From positions 5,045,001-5,109,000 of the forward strand of contig CAKNFJ010000001.1 of NCBI GenBank assembly GCA_930633495.1: a stretch of DNA of 64,000 bases, read 5' to 3'. Positions 1 through 8,769 of the stretch are shown here, piece by piece; positions within the stretch are counted from its first letter, which is position 1, and each line of letters starts with the position of its first letter. The DNA is from Hyphomicrobiales bacterium (GTDB lineage Bacteria > Pseudomonadota > Alphaproteobacteria > Rhizobiales > Beijerinckiaceae). Below the pieces are notes generated by a model. It did no database searches and was not told the DNA's origin. It worked only from the letters and a program-made list of their open reading frames with translations. Made by a program: the position numbers and the translations under genes.

Positions 1-1318
1 CCGCGTCATCGGCGCAGCAGGCATCGACGGCCACAGGCGCGGGCCCTCCGCAGCAGCTCGACGTCGAAGCCGACGGTCCGCCGGGCGTCGCGCTGCAAAC
101 GCCAGTCTCCGGCAAGACGAGCTCGACGCGCCGGGCCGCGGCGTGATCGCCGGCGAGTTCAGCCACGATCGAGCGGACTTGTTCATGCCCCGTCGCGAGC
201 AGGAAGGTGGGCGCTCGGCCATAGGACTTCATGCCTGCGATGTAGAAGCCAGGTTCCGGATGGGCGAGATCGGCGGCACCGTGCGGACGCACCGTTCCGC
301 AGGAGTGGACGTTGGGGTCGATCAACGGCGCCAGGCTCGGCGGGCATTCGAGCGCCGGATCGAGCTCGACGCGCAGCTCGCGCAGGAGAGCCAGTTCCGG
401 GCGGAAGCCGGTCGCGACGATGAGTTCGTCGACGGTGACGGCCTGCTTGCGTTCGTCGTTTGAGATCAAGCGCAGACCGGAGGCATCGCGCTCGATCTGT
501 TCCAGACGAAAGCCGGTGTGGGTCCTGATGCGGCCTTGCTTGACGAGATCCGCGATCTGGAGACCGAGTTCGCCGCGGGCGGAGAGCTGGTCGGCGGCGC
601 CGCCACCGAATGCCTTCGCCAGGATCGGACCCCGATAGAGCCAGGTGATCTTGGTTGCGGGATTCTCGGCCTGAAGCTCGGATAGCGCGATGAGGGTGCC
701 GATGGCCGAATGGCCTCCGCCGAGCACCGCGACCTGTTTCCCGGCATAACGCGATCGGGCCTCCCCGGAGATGTCCGGCATCCCGTAGGCAATATGCTCG
801 GTCGCTTCGATCTCGCCGATTGCCGGCAAGCCGCCGACCCCAGCCGGGTTCGGCGAGAACCAGGTGCCGGAAGCGTCGATGACGGCATCGACGGCCAAGC
901 TCGCCGGCGTACCGCCGTCGCGATAGCGCACCAGCAGCGGCACTGCCTCGCGGCCATCCGTCTTGACCTTGTCGAAGCCAGCCCGGGAAACCGAGATCAC
1001 CTCGGCATTGAGCTTGATCCGATCCCGTAGCCGTTCGGCAAGAGGGGCGACGTAATGCGAAATCAGGTCACCGCCAGTTGGGTAACGATCCGGGTCGGGG
1101 CGCGTCCAACCCGACGCTTCGAGGAGGCGCTCCGCCGCCTTATCGATGTTGAAGGCCCAGGGTGAGAACATCGGAACATGAGCCCATTGCCGGATGGCAT
1201 GTCCGGCCGCCGGGCCGCGCTCCAGAACAATCGGGATGAGGCCGCGTTCCGTGGCGTGGGCTGCCGCGGCGAGACCCACCGGGCCGGCTCCAATGATCGC
1301 GATCGTCTTGGTTGCCAC
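1..1318 (-). CDS. FAD/NAD(P)-binding oxidoreductase of an arsenic locus (ArsO-like), 3' end cut by window
   Basis: Flavoprotein of the monooxygenase/thioredoxin-reductase-like type. A GTG start at 1318 follows a GGGAGG ribosome site. The N-terminus reads IIGAGPVGLAAAAHA (FAD Rossmann motif), a second dinucleotide motif VLGGGHSAIGT lies mid-protein, and ATGFRPELALL resembles the FMO-type C-terminal motif. The tail is rich in cysteine pairs (SSCCGG, ACCADD), which suggests thiol contact with a metalloid. About 439 codons are present and the stop lies beyond position 1. It is transcribed with arsR just upstream (50-bp gap), so it is probably arsenic- or antimony-inducible. The substrate is not known from sequence; ArsO-like is an inference from the neighbour. 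Confidence 0.75.
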   Translation of the reverse strand, partial: MATKTIAIIGAGPVGLAAAAHATERGLIPIVLERGPAAGHAIRQWAHVPMFSPWAFNIDKAAERLLEASGWTRPDPDRYPTGGDLISHYVAPLAERLRDRIKLNAEVISVSRAGFDKVKTDGREAVPLLVRYRDGGTPASLAVDAVIDASGTWFSPNPAGVGGLPAIGEIEATEHIAYGMPDISGEARSRYAGKQVAVLGGGHSAIGTLIALSELQAENPATKITWLYRGPILAKAFGGGAADQLSARGELGLQIADLVKQGRIRTHTGFRLEQIERDASGLRLISNDERKQAVTVDELIVATGFRPELALLRELRVELDPALECPPSLAPLIDPNVHSCGTVRPHGAADLAHPEPGFYIAGMKSYGRAPTFLLATGHEQVRSIVAELAGDHAAARRVELVLPETGVCSATPGGPSASTSSCCGGPAPVAVDACCADDA

Positions 1319-1368
1319 CTTCGCATCCTCCCGTGAAACCGGAAATACTGAAATATGGTCGAAAAAAT

Positions 1369-1686
1369 TTATGCGGCAGTCTGCTCGGAGCCACCCCCGG
1401 CGTCGGCGCAGCATTCGGCGATGAGGAACTGGACCAGTTCGTTCATGCGGTCGAAGTTCGCCCGGCAGATCAGCGTGGTGCCATCGCGTTCCTGACTGAC
1501 CAGCCCTACGATGATCAGCGTCTTCAGGTGGTGCGATAGCGTGGACGCTGCGATCTCAAGGCGCTGCTGGCACTGCCCCACTGACAAGCCGGGATGTCCC
1601 GCCCTCACCAGGAGGCGGTAGAGCGACAACCGGGTTGGGTTGCCGAGGGCCTCCAGCTGAGGGGCGGCGTTTTGAGTGTTTAGCAT
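1369..1686 (-). CDS. arsR: ArsR-family metalloregulatory repressor
   Basis: Small winged-helix repressor of about 105 residues. The start MLNTQNAAPQ at 1686 is preferred over the longer reading frame because it gives the usual ArsR length. The core has LGNPTRLSLYRLLVRAG, then a helix-turn-helix with STLSHHLKTLIIVGLVSQ, then a wing. There is no classic ELCVCDL metal motif in the recognition helix; instead a vicinal pair lies near the C-terminus (LIAECCADAGG), a plausible As(III)/Sb(III) site. It is followed closely by the flavoprotein gene and probably represses its own promoter through the dyad at 1729-1744. ArsR-family membership is clear; metal specificity is inferred. Confidence 0.88.
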   Translation of the reverse strand: MLNTQNAAPQLEALGNPTRLSLYRLLVRAGHPGLSVGQCQQRLEIAASTLSHHLKTLIIVGLVSQERDGTTLICRANFDRMNELVQFLIAECCADAGGGSEQTAA

Positions 1687-1728
1687 AGACGGAGCTTGCC
1701 CCAAGCACGCGCGGAAGGCAATTCGTAC

Positions 1729-1744
1729 TTCTAGAAATATAGAA
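1729..1744. promoter_or_regulatory. Candidate ArsR operator (inverted repeat)
   Basis: TTCTA-GAAATA-TAGAA is an inverted repeat with a 6-bp spacer, 43 bp upstream of the arsR start. AT-rich dyads of this kind at this position are typical of ArsR autoregulation. Confidence 0.5.
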
Positions 1745-1936
1745 CACTGTCTTGGCGGCAAGAAGCGCTCGCGAACCGCCGCTGACGCTGGGGGTTATGG
1801 GCGTCGCTGGCGGCTCGTCGTCTCCCGCCGCAGCCCAGGCCGGCATCCGAACGAGTTGGAGATCGCCGAGCTGATAGCCTTCCTCAAGCAGTTTGGCAGA
1901 GACGATCGTTCAGTAGCGATTGGAGATCAATCATAC
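1745..1936. other. Intergenic stretch without a convincing gene
   Basis: Lies between the arsR promoter and the 3' end of the sensor kinase. Open frames here lack a credible start or homology. A plus-strand stretch near 1850-1895 would read ELEIAELIAFLKQF, which resembles the end of a c-type cytochrome and could be a decayed remnant. Confidence 0.35.
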
Positions 1937-1964
1937 GGAGCTGAGCGCGATGGCGCTCAGCTCC
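1937..1964 (-). terminator. Strong hairpin at the end of the kinase gene
   Basis: GGAGCTGAGCGC, a 4-nt loop GATG, then GCGCTCAGCTCC form a perfect 12-bp stem that overlaps the kinase stop codon. No clear U-run follows, so it may be a processing or weak termination hairpin. Confidence 0.5.
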
Positions 1965-3384
1965 AGAGTACCCGTGATAACGCTGGCGCCTGGCCGGCGT
2001 CGCTGACCGATGACGCGCTACTTAGGCCCGCTTTCGACAAGGTAATTGTTACGCACAGGCCGCCGGCCGCGCGGTTGGCTAAATTGATGAGCCCACTGTG
2101 GGTCTGGATCACGGATGCCGCGATGGTGAGCCCCAGGCCGGTGCCGCCCGTCTCGCGGCCTCGGGACTCCTCAAGCCGCACAAAGGGTTGAAATACGCGC
2201 TCCATATCCGCCGGCGGAATGCCCGACCCTTCATCCTCGACGGTGACAGCGATATGGTCTCCGGCCTCGGCAATCGTGACACGGGCCGTATGGCCATATT
2301 TGATGGCATTGCCGATGATATTGGAGAAAGCGCGCTTCAGCGAGAGCACGCGCCCCAGCACCGGAGCGGAAGTGAGGCCGATCAACGCGACTCGATGCCC
2401 CTGATCGAGATGATCGTCGACGATGGTCTCGATGACCGAAGCGAGATCGATCGGTCGGATCGCTTCGCTGGAGACCCCGCCACGCAGATATTCCAGCGTG
2501 GCGTCGATCATCGCCTCCATCTCCCCGAGATCGGCGTCGATCAGATCGCGGGTCGCGTCGTCGTCGAGAAGTTCCGAACGGAGCCTGAGGCGGGTGATCG
2601 GGGTTCGCAGATCATGTGAGACCGCCGCCATCGCTTGCATGCGCTCGGTGACGAGGCGCTGGATGCGCTCGCGCATGGTGTTAAAGGCCCGCGCGGCGCG
2701 ACGCACCTCGATCGGTCCGTTTTCGGGAAGCGGCTGCGGCGTCTGATCTATGCTGAATCGCTCGGCCGCGATGGCGAGATCGCGCAGCGGTCGTGTTGCC
2801 CAGCGAAGCAGTAGTAGCGCGACAACGACGATGCCGACGCCAAAGCAGATGGTGACTGCAATCACGCTCCAGTCGATATGTGGGTTCGCTCCAAGGGCGG
2901 ACGACGAGAAATTCACCCAGGAGCCGTCGGTCAAGCGCACCGAGACCAGCATCATGTGTCGGTAGGCATCGGCATTTCCACTTCCCAAGGCACCGTCATC
3001 GGCGAAGCCGACCCGGAACGACTCCGCGGCAAGTTCGGGCGCCAGCTCCTTGAGGCGCGCTTCCATGATCTGCGCCCGTTCCGTCGCCGGCGCGTTGCCG
3101 AGCACCAGGCTGACATTGCTCCAGTGAACCTCAAGGCTAGCGCTCGACAAGTCGTGAGCGACGCGATCGCGTTCCGGCGCATCAAAAGTGCTTGCGATTG
3201 CTCGCTTGATCGAAACGATGTGCTCGGCGAGGCCACGGTCGCGGGCCGCCATCGCCAGACTCTCGAAGCCGACGCGATAGGCCCAGAAGCCGAGCAGATG
3301 GAATGCCAGGAGTGCGGCCACCAGGATCATGATGGCGCGGCTGGCGACCGTATCAGGCCAAAGACGCTCGATGTATTTTCTCAA
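1957..3384 (-). CDS. Two-component sensor histidine kinase (metal-responsive type)
   Basis: Membrane sensor kinase of 475 residues. A first TM helix (about 15-36) and a second (about 173-194) flank a periplasmic sensor of about 130 residues. A HAMP linker follows, then the HisKA box AVSHDLRTPITR with His257, then an ATPase domain with N-box NIIGNAIKYG (Asn359), DEGSG (384-388) and GTGLGL (414-419). It overlaps the response-regulator gene by 4 bp, so the two are co-transcribed. Its position divergent from a multicopper oxidase operon suggests copper sensing, but the periplasmic domain has few obvious Cys/Met ligands, so the signal is inferred. Confidence 0.85.
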   Translation of the reverse strand: MRKYIERLWPDTVASRAIMILVAALLAFHLLGFWAYRVGFESLAMAARDRGLAEHIVSIKRAIASTFDAPERDRVAHDLSSASLEVHWSNVSLVLGNAPATERAQIMEARLKELAPELAAESFRVGFADDGALGSGNADAYRHMMLVSVRLTDGSWVNFSSSALGANPHIDWSVIAVTICFGVGIVVVALLLLRWATRPLRDLAIAAERFSIDQTPQPLPENGPIEVRRAARAFNTMRERIQRLVTERMQAMAAVSHDLRTPITRLRLRSELLDDDATRDLIDADLGEMEAMIDATLEYLRGGVSSEAIRPIDLASVIETIVDDHLDQGHRVALIGLTSAPVLGRVLSLKRAFSNIIGNAIKYGHTARVTIAEAGDHIAVTVEDEGSGIPPADMERVFQPFVRLEESRGRETGGTGLGLTIAASVIQTHSGLINLANRAAGGLCVTITLSKAGLSSASSVSDAGQAPALSRVLWS

Positions 3385-4142
3385 GCGGACTGCCCTTCCC
3401 GAATGCGGACATCCGACGCGAATACATAGCCGGAACCACGGACGGTCTTAATGAGCTGGCTGCCATTCGTCACCGCTTCGAGCTTCCGCCGCAGCCGGCT
3501 GATTTGGACGTCGATCGTACGATCGAATGGGTCGCCGCTGCTTCGGGCCTTAGCGAATTGCATCAAGGCTTCTCGCGACAGCACACGGTTGGCGTGTTCC
3601 ACAAAGGCGACGAGAAGGTCGAACTCACCGGTTGAGAGATCGACCAATGTCCCGGAAGGTGATTGCAGCTCTCTGCGGCGCAGATCCATCGACCAGCCAT
3701 CGAACAACACGATCTCGGAACGTCGGATTTCAGTGGCGTTGCGCGAGCGAGTGCGGCGCAAGACGGCTCGAATACGAGCCAGCAATTCGCGCGGGCTAAA
3801 CGGCTTGGTGACATAGTCGTCCGCCCCGCCTTCGAGGCCGATGATCCGGTCACTCTCCTCGCTGCGGGCGGTCAGCATCACGATGGGCACCTGGGACGTC
3901 ATGCGGACGTCGCGGCAAAGCTCGACACCGGAACGGCCAGGTAGCATCAGGTCGAGCACGATCAGGTCGAAGCTGGTGCGGGCCACGACATCCATCATCA
4001 CGCGCCCGTCCGGTGCCCCGGTGACCTGATAGCCATGGCGCTGGAGGAAACGTGAGACCAGAAGCCTGATCTGCGGGTCATCGTCTACCACGAGAATATG
4101 ACCGTGATCTTCGGCGATCGTTTTGATTGGATCTTGATCCAT
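3381..4142 (-). CDS. OmpR-family response regulator
   Basis: 253-residue regulator starting MDQDPIK at 4142; an alternative ATG at 4172 would add ten residues. The receiver domain has the acidic pocket VVDDD (18-22), the phospho-acceptor Asp64 in IVLDLMLPG and the conserved Lys of VTKPFSP. The C-terminal winged helix has FDRTIDVQISRLRRKLE and the end motif RGSGYVF. It is the first gene of the regulator-kinase operon. The 15-bp palindrome at 4246-4260 lies between it and the divergent oxidase operon and is the likely binding site. Assignment to copper is by context. Confidence 0.88.
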   Translation of the reverse strand: MDQDPIKTIAEDHGHILVVDDDPQIRLLVSRFLQRHGYQVTGAPDGRVMMDVVARTSFDLIVLDLMLPGRSGVELCRDVRMTSQVPIVMLTARSEESDRIIGLEGGADDYVTKPFSPRELLARIRAVLRRTRSRNATEIRRSEIVLFDGWSMDLRRRELQSPSGTLVDLSTGEFDLLVAFVEHANRVLSREALMQFAKARSSGDPFDRTIDVQISRLRRKLEAVTNGSQLIKTVRGSGYVFASDVRIREGQSA

Positions 4143-4245
4143 CTTTCGCTCGGCTTCCCGAAACAAGCCCATCGGGGCGGTGGCGCTTCTTCCTTTGCAC
4201 GACTGCACAATAGCGCGCTTACCGCCGTGCCGCCCGCGTTGCTTT

Positions 4246-4260
4246 GATACAATTTGTAAC
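4246..4260. promoter_or_regulatory. Candidate response-regulator operator GATACA-ATT-TGTAAC
   Basis: A 15-bp near-perfect palindrome in the divergent region between the response regulator and the lipoprotein/TolC/oxidase operon. A nearly identical and fully palindromic copy occurs at 41731-41745 upstream of a copper-storage operon. Confidence 0.6.
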
Positions 4261-4318
4261 GGACGCCTCCGGGCGTGCGCTGCTACCCCTATGCCATCGA
4301 AACGCGAGGAGCCGAATC

Positions 4319-4537
4319 GTGACGTTCGTGAAGGTGCCGTTCCTGGCAGGTATAGGGCTGGCGTTAGGCGCCTGTTCGCTGACACCCGTTCCCGAATATC
4401 TTGCCAAGCCGGCTGATCCGAATATCCGCGTCCCTGCCGTCCAATATCGCAGCGTGACGGCTGGCGCCGCCACATACCGCCCGGCCGAGCCCAAGGATTG
4501 GCACGAACTCAACCGTGACGTCGGCCCGAAGTCATGA
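4319..4537 (+). CDS. Small lipoprotein at the head of the copper oxidase operon
   Basis: About 72 residues. A GTG start at 4319 with AGGAG seven bases upstream gives VTFVKVPFLAGIGLALGACS, a type II signal peptide with the lipobox LGAC. The mature part is short, with PVPEYLAKPADPNIRVPAVQYRS and no domain I recognise. Its stop overlaps the ATG of the TolC-like gene (ATGA), so the two are translationally coupled. Probably an outer-membrane-associated accessory lipoprotein of the copper system; the function is not known. Confidence 0.7.
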   Translation: MTFVKVPFLAGIGLALGACSLTPVPEYLAKPADPNIRVPAVQYRSVTAGAATYRPAEPKDWHELNRDVGPKS

Positions 4538-6054
4538 CTTCGCCTGCCGTATCCATTTCAGCGATCAATTTTATCCGGGGAAGGACAGCCTTGACCGCTC
4601 CAGCGATATTGAATGCCCGTCGGCTGTTCCGTTTCGGGCTGCTCGCCGGCACGGCGGCCCTGCTGGGAGGCTGCGCTAGCTTTTCTGCCGATGGCGGCAT
4701 GGCGCCGATCCAGGCCGCGACTTACGCCGATATCGGCAAGGACGTGACCAAGATCGGCGACGATCAGGCCGCGCTCACGGCGAAGGCGCGGATCGATCAG
4801 CTGCTGCGCAAGCCGCTGACCGCGGATGCGGCTGTGCAGGTCGCGCTGCTCAACAATCGCGGCCTGCAGGCCGCCTTCAACGAACTCGGCATGGCCGAGG
4901 CGCAGATGGTCGCGGCGAGCCTGCCGCCCAATCCGCGGCTGGGTATCTCCAAGCTTTCCGGCCGCTTCGAAGTCGAGATCGAGCGCCAGATCGTCGGCAG
5001 CCTGCTGGCGCTGGCAACCCTGCCGGCGCGTGCCGAGATCGCCCGCGAGCGTTTCCAGACGGCACAGTTGCGCACGGCCGAGGCGGTGCTGAAACTCGCG
5101 GCCGACACCCGCCGCCAATATTACCGTTCGGCCGCAGCCAATGCCCAAGTCGCCTTCTATCAGGAGGCGAAGGCTTCGGCTGATGCGGCTTCCGAGCTGT
5201 TCAAGCGGCTCGGCGAGACCGGCGGCGTCAACAAGATCGACCAGGCGCGCGAATTCGCTTTCGAGGCGGAGCTGACCGTGCAGCTCGCCCAGGCCCACCA
5301 GCAGCAGCGCCAGGAGCGCGAGCGCCTCGTCCGCCAGCTCGGACTCTGGGGCGATGATCTGAAGTTCCGCGTCGGTAGTCTACCGCCGCTGCCGCGACTG
5401 CAATCGGTCAAGGCGGTCGAGGCGGAAGCGCTACGCAAGCGCATCGATCTCAGGATCGCACGCGCCGATCTCGACGTGCTGGCGAAGTCGCTGGGGCTCA
5501 CCCAGGCGACGCGCTTCGTCAACGACGTCGATCTGCTGGGACGCCGCACCTACGATCGTGGGCGTGTCATCACGGAAGATGGCCATGTCGAGCGCGAAAG
5601 CAGCCGCAGCCGGACGCTGGAACTGGAGATCGACATCCCGATCTACGATTTCGGCCAGTCCAAGGTCGCGCTCGCCGAGCAGAGCTACATGCAGGCCGCC
5701 AACAAGCTGGCGGAAAAGGCGGTGAACATCCGCTCCGAGGCGCGCGAGGCCTACACCGCCTACCGTGCCAATTACGACATCACCCGGCAGTACCAGAACA
5801 ACGTGCTGCCGCTGCGCAAGATCATCCTGGATCAGTCGCTGCTGCAGTACAGTGGCATGCTCACTGACGTGACCGATCTGATTACCGACGCCCGGAACCG
5901 CATTCTGTCGAACGTCGCGGCGATCAATGCCCGCCGCGACTTTTGGATCGCCCATACCGACTTCAAGCACGCCTTGATCGGCGGTGGCAGCGGAGGTGGC
6001 GGCCCGGCCGCCGTCGCGGCAGCGAGCGGCGGCGACGCCGGCGGCGGGCACTGA
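4534..6054 (+). CDS. TolC-family outer membrane efflux lipoprotein
   Basis: 506 residues. The signal region ends in the lipobox LLGGCAS with Cys47, so the mature protein is probably lipidated. It has two TolC/OEP repeats with long coiled-coil segments (for example QLAQAHQQQRQERERLVRQL) and a Gly/Ala-rich tail GGGSGGGG. It would form the outer-membrane channel for metal or small-molecule export. It sits in a copper operon next to the multicopper oxidase, and no other outer-membrane channel is seen near the CusBA genes at 34620-39214, so it may serve that pump too (inference). Confidence 0.85.
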   Translation: MTSPAVSISAINFIRGRTALTAPAILNARRLFRFGLLAGTAALLGGCASFSADGGMAPIQAATYADIGKDVTKIGDDQAALTAKARIDQLLRKPLTADAAVQVALLNNRGLQAAFNELGMAEAQMVAASLPPNPRLGISKLSGRFEVEIERQIVGSLLALATLPARAEIARERFQTAQLRTAEAVLKLAADTRRQYYRSAAANAQVAFYQEAKASADAASELFKRLGETGGVNKIDQAREFAFEAELTVQLAQAHQQQRQERERLVRQLGLWGDDLKFRVGSLPPLPRLQSVKAVEAEALRKRIDLRIARADLDVLAKSLGLTQATRFVNDVDLLGRRTYDRGRVITEDGHVERESSRSRTLELEIDIPIYDFGQSKVALAEQSYMQAANKLAEKAVNIRSEAREAYTAYRANYDITRQYQNNVLPLRKIILDQSLLQYSGMLTDVTDLITDARNRILSNVAAINARRDFWIAHTDFKHALIGGGSGGGGPAAVAAASGGDAGGGH

Positions 6055-6068
6055 AGGAGCTTCCCGAC

Positions 6069-7508
6069 ATGACATCCCTATCTCGCAGAGGCTTCATCGG
6101 TTCGTCCGGACTCGTTCTGGCTGGGGCGGCAGCTGTATCGGGGCGCGCTGCCTTCGCGGCGGTCCCCGAAGCCCCGACCATGAAGGAGGCAACGACGCAG
6201 GCCCCACTCGTGCCGACCACGGGACCGGACTACCAGCCGGTCGCGACACTGAACGGCTGGTCGCTGCCTTGGCGGATGAATGGCGACTGGAAGGAGTTCC
6301 ATCTCGTCGCCGAGCCGGTGGTGCGCGAGCTCGCCCCCGGCATGAAGGCCAATCTCTGGGGCTATAACGGCCAGTCGCCGGGCCCGACCATCGAGGCGGT
6401 CGAGGGCGACAAGGTCCGCATCTACGTCACCAACAAGCTACCGGAGAACACCGCCGTCCACTGGCACGGCCAGCGCCTGCCGAACGGCATGGACGGCGTC
6501 GGCGGGCTGACCCAGCCGCATATCCCACCGGGCAAGACCTTCGTCTACGAATTCCAGCTAAGGCGCTCGGGAACCTTCATGTACCACCCGCATTCGGACG
6601 AGATGGTCCAGATGGCGATGGGCATGATGGGCTTCTTCGTCGTCCATCCCAAGGACCCGGCGTTCCGGCGCGTCGACCGCGACTTCGTCTTCCTGCTCAA
6701 TGCCTTCGACATCGAGGCCGGCTCCTATGTGCCGAAGGTCAACACCATGACTGATTTCAATTTGTGGTGCTGGAACAGCCGGGTGTTTCCGGGGATCGAC
6801 CCCTTCGTCGTCGGCAAGAATGACAAGGTGCGGATCCGCTTCGGCAACCTGACCATGACCAACCACCCGATCCACATGCATGGCTACGAGTTCAAGGTCT
6901 CGTGCACCGATGGCGGCTGGGTCGATCCGGCGGCGGCCTGGGACGAGGTCTCGATCGACGTCGCCGTCGGCCAGATGCGCGCCTTCGATTTCGTCGCCGA
7001 CGAGCCGGGCGACTGGGCGATCCACTGCCACAAATCCCACCACACCATGAATGCCATGGGGCACTCGGTGAAGACCTATATCGGCGTGAACAAGAAGGAC
7101 CTCGCCAAGCGCATCGCCAAGATCGCACCCGGCTACATGCCGATGGGCTCGAACGGCATGGGTGAGATGGGCTCGATGGAAATGCCGCTGCCTGAGAATA
7201 CCCTGCCGATGATGACCGGCTTCGGTCAGTTCGGCCCGATCGAGATGGGTGGCATGTTCTCGGTGGTGAAGGTCCGCGAGGGGCTGGCGAAGAACGACTA
7301 CAAGGATCCCGGCTGGTTCAAGCATCCCGAAGGAACCGTCGCCTTTGAGTACAAGGGCCAGAAGCTCGCCGAGGCGGCGCGCGGCGCCTCCCCCGACAGC
7401 GGCATTGAGCCGACTGAATGGCAGGTCAAGGATCCGCGCAAGCCCCGGTTAGGCCCGGATGGCAAACCCATGGTCGCCAACAAGGCTGGCGCCCATGGCA
7501 ATCATTGA
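6069..7508 (+). CDS. Multicopper oxidase, Tat-exported (copper tolerance)
   Basis: About 479 residues starting at 6069 after AAGGAGCTTCCCGAC. A twin-arginine signal (SRRGFIGSSG) is followed by Ala-rich hydrophobic residues, so it is exported folded to the periplasm. All four copper-binding segments are present: HWHGQRLPNGMDG (about 131), YHPHSDEMV (about 172), HPIHMHGYEF (about 266) and HCHKSHHTMNAMGH (about 319). A Met-rich stretch (MPMGSNGMGEMGSMEMPLP) follows and may bind Cu(I). The likely role is oxidation of Cu(I) to the less toxic Cu(II). It is co-directional with the TolC-like gene (14-bp gap) and the cupredoxin. Confidence 0.92.
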   Translation: MTSLSRRGFIGSSGLVLAGAAAVSGRAAFAAVPEAPTMKEATTQAPLVPTTGPDYQPVATLNGWSLPWRMNGDWKEFHLVAEPVVRELAPGMKANLWGYNGQSPGPTIEAVEGDKVRIYVTNKLPENTAVHWHGQRLPNGMDGVGGLTQPHIPPGKTFVYEFQLRRSGTFMYHPHSDEMVQMAMGMMGFFVVHPKDPAFRRVDRDFVFLLNAFDIEAGSYVPKVNTMTDFNLWCWNSRVFPGIDPFVVGKNDKVRIRFGNLTMTNHPIHMHGYEFKVSCTDGGWVDPAAAWDEVSIDVAVGQMRAFDFVADEPGDWAIHCHKSHHTMNAMGHSVKTYIGVNKKDLAKRIAKIAPGYMPMGSNGMGEMGSMEMPLPENTLPMMTGFGQFGPIEMGGMFSVVKVREGLAKNDYKDPGWFKHPEGTVAFEYKGQKLAEAARGASPDSGIEPTEWQVKDPRKPRLGPDGKPMVANKAGAHGNH

Positions 7509-7536
7509 AATCGTTGAACTCACTCAGGAGAACTGC

Positions 7537-8013
7537 ATGTCTGGGATTCTCAAGGCAAATTCGCTCGTCGTCATCACTGCAATGGCTTTGTCTGCAGGAG
7601 CGGCATTGGCCGATCCCGGCCATGGCGGCGAGGCCGCCTATGGCAAGCCGGGCGATCCGAAGAAGCCGGCGCGGCCTGTTCAGGTCGTGATGAGTGAGAA
7701 GGACGGCAAGATGTCCTTCATTCCCGATCGCATCGAGATCCGCCGCGGCGAGCAGATCCGCTTCCAGCTGCGCAATAATGGCGAGCTGGATCACGAGCTC
7801 GTCCTGGCGACGCTGGAGGAGAACCTCAAGCACGCGGTCGCGATGCAGAAGAACCCCGACATGGAACATGACGATCCGAACGCCAAGCGCCTCGCGCCGA
7901 AGAAGGCCGGCGAGATCGTCTGGGCCTTCACCAAACCGGGCGAGTTCGATTTCTCCTGCCTGATCCCCGGTCACCGCGAGGCGGGCATGACCGGCAAGAT
8001 CATCGTCAAGTAA
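7537..8013 (+). CDS. Periplasmic cupredoxin-domain protein
   Basis: 158 residues starting MSGILKANS after AGGAGAACTGC; the upstream in-frame ATGs lie in the oxidase tail. A Sec signal peptide ends near ALADPGHGG. The plastocyanin-like fold has a type 1 copper set: His86 in ELDHELVL, then Cys141, His146 and Met151 in FSCLIPGHREAGM. Likely a blue-copper electron carrier or copper chaperone working with the upstream oxidase. It sits 28 bp from the oxidase gene and 25 bp from the CusF-like gene. Confidence 0.88.
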   Translation: MSGILKANSLVVITAMALSAGAALADPGHGGEAAYGKPGDPKKPARPVQVVMSEKDGKMSFIPDRIEIRRGEQIRFQLRNNGELDHELVLATLEENLKHAVAMQKNPDMEHDDPNAKRLAPKKAGEIVWAFTKPGEFDFSCLIPGHREAGMTGKIIVK

Positions 8014-8038
8014 GCAACCTCAGCGAAAGGAGCGTCCC

Positions 8039-8317
8039 ATGCTGAAGACTGCCGCCACCCTTGCCTTCCTGATCGTCGCATTGCCGGCCGCCGCGCAGTC
8101 GGTCAGCGGCACCGTCACCAAGGTCGATGAGGCTCAAGGCAAGCTCACGATCAACCATGGCGCGATCAAGAACCTCGACATGGACGCCATGACGATGGTG
8201 TTCCGCGCTGGCGATCCCGCCATGTTGAAAGGGCTGAAGACCGGCGACAAGATCAAGTTCGACGCCGACAGGGTCAACGGCCAGATCACCGTCACCAAGC
8301 TCCAGAAGGCGAAGTGA
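8039..8317 (+). CDS. cusF: CusF-like periplasmic copper-binding protein
   Basis: 92 residues with a Sec signal (ends PAAAQS) and a small OB-fold domain. The metal segment reads LDMDAMTMVFR, with Met51 and Met53 matching the CusF ligands and His40 in TINHGAIK as the likely third. The position of the CusF tryptophan that caps Cu(I) is Met48 here, a common variant. It probably hands Cu(I)/Ag(I) to an efflux pump. It is the last gene before a strong hairpin. Confidence 0.85.
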   Translation: MLKTAATLAFLIVALPAAAQSVSGTVTKVDEAQGKLTINHGAIKNLDMDAMTMVFRAGDPAMLKGLKTGDKIKFDADRVNGQITVTKLQKAK

Positions 8318-8323
8318 TTCTGA

Positions 8324-8356
8324 TGAGCGGCAAGGCGCAAATTGCCTTGCCGCTCA
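8324..8356 (+). terminator. Hairpin ending the copper oxidase operon
   Basis: TGAGCGGCAAGGC / GCCTTGCCGCTCA is a perfect 13-bp stem with a 7-nt loop, starting 6 bp after the CusF-like stop. There is no U-run. The remaining bases to 8523 show nothing further. Confidence 0.65.
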
Positions 8357-8523
8357 TAGCGCCGTTCCCGGCGATTGTTTCGGCCAAACTGGCTATTCCG
8401 TCACCGAACTCTGGCGACGCTGGTTGCGTTAGCAGGCGCATTGTCTGACGGAAGCACCATCGCGAGCTGTTTGAAGCTTCGCCTTTGACCATGCAAAGAA
8501 CGAAGTACGATGAAGGGCGAGCC

Positions 8524-8769
8524 ATGCGATTGGTCTTGCTGGCGATTTCTATTGCGCTTGTCGCGCTGCAAGCGCGGGCGGACGATGGCGATCTGCAGCG
8601 GGCGTTGATCGAAGCGTCTTGCCCCACTGCCAAGGTCACGCGCCTCAATCCCATTGGACAGAGTGAAGTCTATGAAGCGAACTGCTTCGACAGACGCATC
8701 AAGATCGTCTGCATGAACGGACGCTGCGCCGCGGATGCTCCGTCACACAGCCGGGATGATCCGGAATGA
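8524..8769 (+). CDS. Small secreted protein, function unknown
   Basis: 81 residues starting MRLVLLAISIALVALQARA at 8524, a clean Sec signal. The longer frame from 8485 lacks a ribosome site. The mature part has four cysteines (EASCPTAKV, ANCFDRRIKIVCMNGRCAAD), probably two disulfides in the periplasm. Its stop overlaps the start of the next gene. No family recognised. Confidence 0.6.
   Translation: MRLVLLAISIALVALQARADDGDLQRALIEASCPTAKVTRLNPIGQSEVYEANCFDRRIKIVCMNGRCAADAPSHSRDDPE

Noticed and set aside
1326..1360. Second ArsR operator (GGAAATACTGAAATATGG)
   Set aside because: AT-rich and reminiscent of the first site, but no inverted repeat is present.
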